In this document: piece after piece, positions 62,601 through 64,000 of the stretch
Layout: each line of letters opens with the position of its first letter
How positions within the stretch are numbered: the stretch's first letter is position 1
DNA from: Irineochytrium annulatum
Lineage: Eukaryota > Chytridiomycota > Chytridiomycetes > Chytridiales > Chytridiaceae
Assembly: GCA_027600665.1 (NCBI GenBank)
Contig: JADGJL010000005.1
Location: 1-64,000 of the forward strand
Length of the DNA: 64,000 nt
Reading direction: 5' to 3'
Position numbers and translations under genes: made by a program
Notes under the pieces: generated by a model
Database searches by the model: none
Told to the model about the DNA's origin: nothing
Seen by the model: only the letters and a program-made list of their open reading frames with translations

Positions 62601-63952
62601 CCCCAGGTCTGACGGAAACAGATGGCACACCACATGTTGTCCATGTTCCACATGCCGTGACCGGACGTACAATTGATGTACGGGATTTTGGAGCAAATCC
62701 TGCCGACAACACGAGTGATGACCGACCAGCAATACAGGCTGCTATTGATGAGGCTGAGGTGGGTGATGAAGTGTTTTTACCCAATGGAGTGTACAATTTG
62801 TTATCCGGGCCGGATGGAACCACCAACCTGATGCTCAAATCCGGCGTGAATCTGAGAGGAGAGAGCCGTGAAGGAACCGTGCTCAAGACATCGCTGGATC
62901 AGGTAACGGGCAGTGCCGTTCTGAAGGCATCAGCTCAGCATAGCATTCTCGTATCCAACATGACCCTAACTTCATCCTGGTCCGGCAGCTACACGACGGA
63001 TCATCAATCCAATAATCCCTCCGCTGGGGGGCCGGATAGTCTGATTCACATCGCCAATTATGGTGAGTTACCATCGTATGACATTACAATTGACGGCGTA
63101 ATTGTGGAGAAGTTCAAACGAATGGCGATCCGAATTGAGCACAGCCGCGATGTTGTTGTGAAGCATGCAACCTTTCGCAATGCAACAGATATGGGCCCCG
63201 GAGGTTCAGGATACGGAATTTCGATTCAGGGAACGGCCAAGACCGATCGACTCGGCTTTGATAATGATACGTTATGGAATGTGGTGGAGGACAGTGCATT
63301 TGAGGGTCCTTATCTCAGACATGGAGCACTGATTCAGTTTGTGGCTCACAATAACGTGTTACGCGGCAATACATTTAATGGAACCAAGCTGGATGCCATT
63401 GATCTTCATGGTGAACTGGAGTATTTGAATGAAATCTCTGGCAATGTCATTACGGATGTGCAGACAGGTGCAGGGATTGGGCTTGGCAATACAGGGGGTT
63501 CAGCGCCAAGCAACCACAGCAAGTCTGGCAAAGGAAACTACATTCATGACAACACAATCAAGAACAGCCGGATCGGTATTTCGGTGACGATGGGTACTCC
63601 AGATACTCTAATTGAGGATAATCTCATCGAGAATACAACCACGATTGCAGATGCGGCTGGAATCAAAGTATTGAATGGACCAGGTACGGTAATTCGCGGC
63701 AATGTGATTCGTAACAATACTGCCAGTGGATACTGGGGCGTACGGCTTGAGCGAGACAAAGGCGATGCTGGAGCTGGCAATATAGGCGAAGGGAATCCCG
63801 AGAATGTGTTGATCGAGGATAACCGAATCGAAGGTAACACAAACGGAATCGGCTTGTTTGCCGGAGTCGGCATTCTGCTAAAGGCTAACATTCTAAACAA
63901 CGTGAATGAGGACTACTACCAAGCAGAAGGTGTGACCGTTACCGAACTATAA
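59621..63952 (+). CDS. Secreted multidomain protein: esterase, binding modules and pectate-lyase-like beta-helix
   Basis: A 1443-residue protein. GTG start at 59621 after GGAGGGG. Signal peptide to about residue 34 (E-V-R-A). Then a beta-sandwich (about 55-220) and an alpha/beta-hydrolase esterase (about 247-520) with oxyanion H-G-G-G-W, nucleophile G-S-S-A-G-G, acid D in H-G-D-A-D, and base H in G-Q-G-H-G-F. Next come a DNRLRE/CBM96-like module (about 560-737), an Fn3 domain (about 743-832), an F5/8-type C discoidin domain (about 840-965), and a pectate_lyase_3-type right-handed beta-helix (about 1012-1430, starting V-R-D-F-G-A-N-P, with I-x-x-N-x-I repeats). Deacetylation and backbone cleavage in one chain is suggested. 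No anchor is visible. The last gene of the locus here. Confidence 0.85.
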   Translation: MNNLFKTWKKRVVLVAMSMILINGTIVPMHEVRAMEDVVPSSIRNPTQEERENVPEPEGPELEIYAENFDDPDNFGSTGGIALRAPWSQEGAGGSKAKTSSSTTAPSLPNMIKMDGTDALALPLNLTGYGNIRLSYYTRASSYITGSVIIEWSKDGGTSWTTLETFELPPGTPDLKNKEGNTLKSWTLGSEANNNSTVKIRFRTGDAMQANMYIDNVAIYGQAIPGITPAPSPVPPGEGNTEFTPPQGVTLYEDVEIGTAGGRAMYSSIAVPETAAAEPMPVMVYIHGGGWNHGDRKQALNSICNYVLKRGYIGVSLDYRLTPEAPFPAQIQDVKLAIRYLRAHAEQYNLDPSRIGVWGSSAGGHLAALLGTTGDMVAGDTVELDTGVTVDIPDLEGSGGWPEYSDKVQAVADWYGPADFTTTFANNYSSVTALLGGHRAFDVPEQARLAMPGTYASPDDPPFWIRHGDADATIPYTDSVTFAGQLQSAGVPIVDMKVVPGQGHGFTGTASETANAEAWAFMDEHVKNRIVTEPIIFKSNPEDTSPEDEEVAEEKPLIEKVIASKLPSDDAAIDSSKPDLNFNQATGSSTGLLSISSTSSTKKYVYFKFDMSGNEPEGDRYRLRIAAKKGTSNIDTTLSLYGLNVTDWSESSLTWSNAPVQSLSEGSLLGTFQVTADRNGSPAVYELDVTDVVKSRPDAEQVAFLLADAESTGVSINVYTKEANGTSNPRPQLTVIALIEEGSDTQSPEWEQGAELEVRNWGTDFAELRWPAASDDTAVSAYRIYRDGVLLAEQSKRSFRDSELAAGTSYTFQVKAIDEAGNISSALSTEMTTLDVPLSSLPVASVTASGSDGNLATNTIDNNSYTRWSVAGEGQWITFDLDQIQSVGYVGIGFYKGDVRKTFFEMESSVDGEQWTQVFNGESSGDTTEMQAFDIPDTSARYVRITGHGNSDASIYTSLTDVHLYAPFAGGGTPVALIPYIVPQPPEGTMPFIAPGLTETDGTPHVVHVPHAVTGRTIDVRDFGANPADNTSDDRPAIQAAIDEAEVGDEVFLPNGVYNLLSGPDGTTNLMLKSGVNLRGESREGTVLKTSLDQVTGSAVLKASAQHSILVSNMTLTSSWSGSYTTDHQSNNPSAGGPDSLIHIANYGELPSYDITIDGVIVEKFKRMAIRIEHSRDVVVKHATFRNATDMGPGGSGYGISIQGTAKTDRLGFDNDTLWNVVEDSAFEGPYLRHGALIQFVAHNNVLRGNTFNGTKLDAIDLHGELEYLNEISGNVITDVQTGAGIGLGNTGGSAPSNHSKSGKGNYIHDNTIKNSRIGISVTMGTPDTLIEDNLIENTTTIADAAGIKVLNGPGTVIRGNVIRNNTASGYWGVRLERDKGDAGAGNIGEGNPENVLIEDNRIEGNTNGIGLFAGVGILLKANILNNVNEDYYQAEGVTVTEL

Positions 63953-64000
63953 AGGATCAGAATAAGTAGCCTAGCAGGTATCTATATAAGTTGAAGCTCA

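Overview
The window looks like a chromosomal segment of a Paenibacillus-type Gram-positive bacterium. Evidence for this is the strong AGGAGG-type ribosome sites with many TTG/GTG starts, lipobox solute-binding proteins, YesMN/LplABC-type and PadR/DUF4825 modules, and large secreted polysaccharide-degrading enzymes. It carries about 50 intact genes. I saw no rRNA, tRNA, CRISPR array, phage or insertion-sequence gene. The genus is inferred from gene content only.

Layout. 0.25-5.8 kb: a sugar operon (Gfo/Idh oxidoreductase, MalFG-type permeases, lipoprotein binding protein) followed by its probable LacI repressor; the same ATTTGCCGCAAAT palindrome lies in front of both units. 5.9-6.3 kb: a rifampin ADP-ribosyltransferase (arr). 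6.6-10.3 kb: an AraC regulator divergent from a CBM9-like protein, a TIM-barrel epimerase-like protein and a second Gfo/Idh enzyme. 10.8-16.3 kb: a cytoplasmic 5'-nucleotidase-like enzyme divergent from a phosphonate-type transporter phnD-phnC-phnE-phnE. 17.4-20.2 kb: a 934-residue secreted multidomain protein. 20.4-27.8 kb: an ECF sigma factor, then a two-component system with a membrane-anchored propeller-like protein, then a MacAB-like efflux set. 28.3-34 kb: a secreted GH6 cellulase with Fn3 and CBM3 domains and a secreted PL11 rhamnogalacturonan lyase. 34.1-37.6 kb: a histidine phosphatase, an AraC regulator and a GH4 glycosidase. 37.9-39.5 kb: a PadR/membrane/DUF4825 cassette. 39.6-42 kb: a polar amino-acid ABC transporter. 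42.3-49.1 kb: small membrane proteins, TetR with YhgE/Pip, a lipoprotein and a chemotaxis receptor.

49.6-63.95 kb is the most striking region, a probable acidic-polysaccharide utilisation locus. It holds a 4-oxalocrotonate-type tautomerase, LplB/LplC permeases, the YesN/YesM two-component system, an SDR reductase, a cytoplasmic DUF4962/heparinase-II/III-like lyase, an LplA-type binding protein and a 1443-residue secreted esterase plus beta-helix protein. The two transcription units share an upstream box, a promoter and a CcpA-like site in the same order and spacing. My reading is: outside deacetylation and cleavage, import, cytoplasmic beta-elimination, then tautomerisation and reduction of the unsaturated uronate. 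That pathway is inference.

Non-coding structure worth noting: (i) three intergenic copies of a 196-197-bp repeat built from four half-sites with fixed 50/97/50 geometry; (ii) two similar leader elements ending in poly-T and followed by cre-like sites, in front of the GH6 and PL11 genes; (iii) a PadR-type palindrome filling a 17-bp promoter spacer; (iv) a 21-bp-period direct repeat in front of the efflux operon; (v) several hairpins between cistrons.
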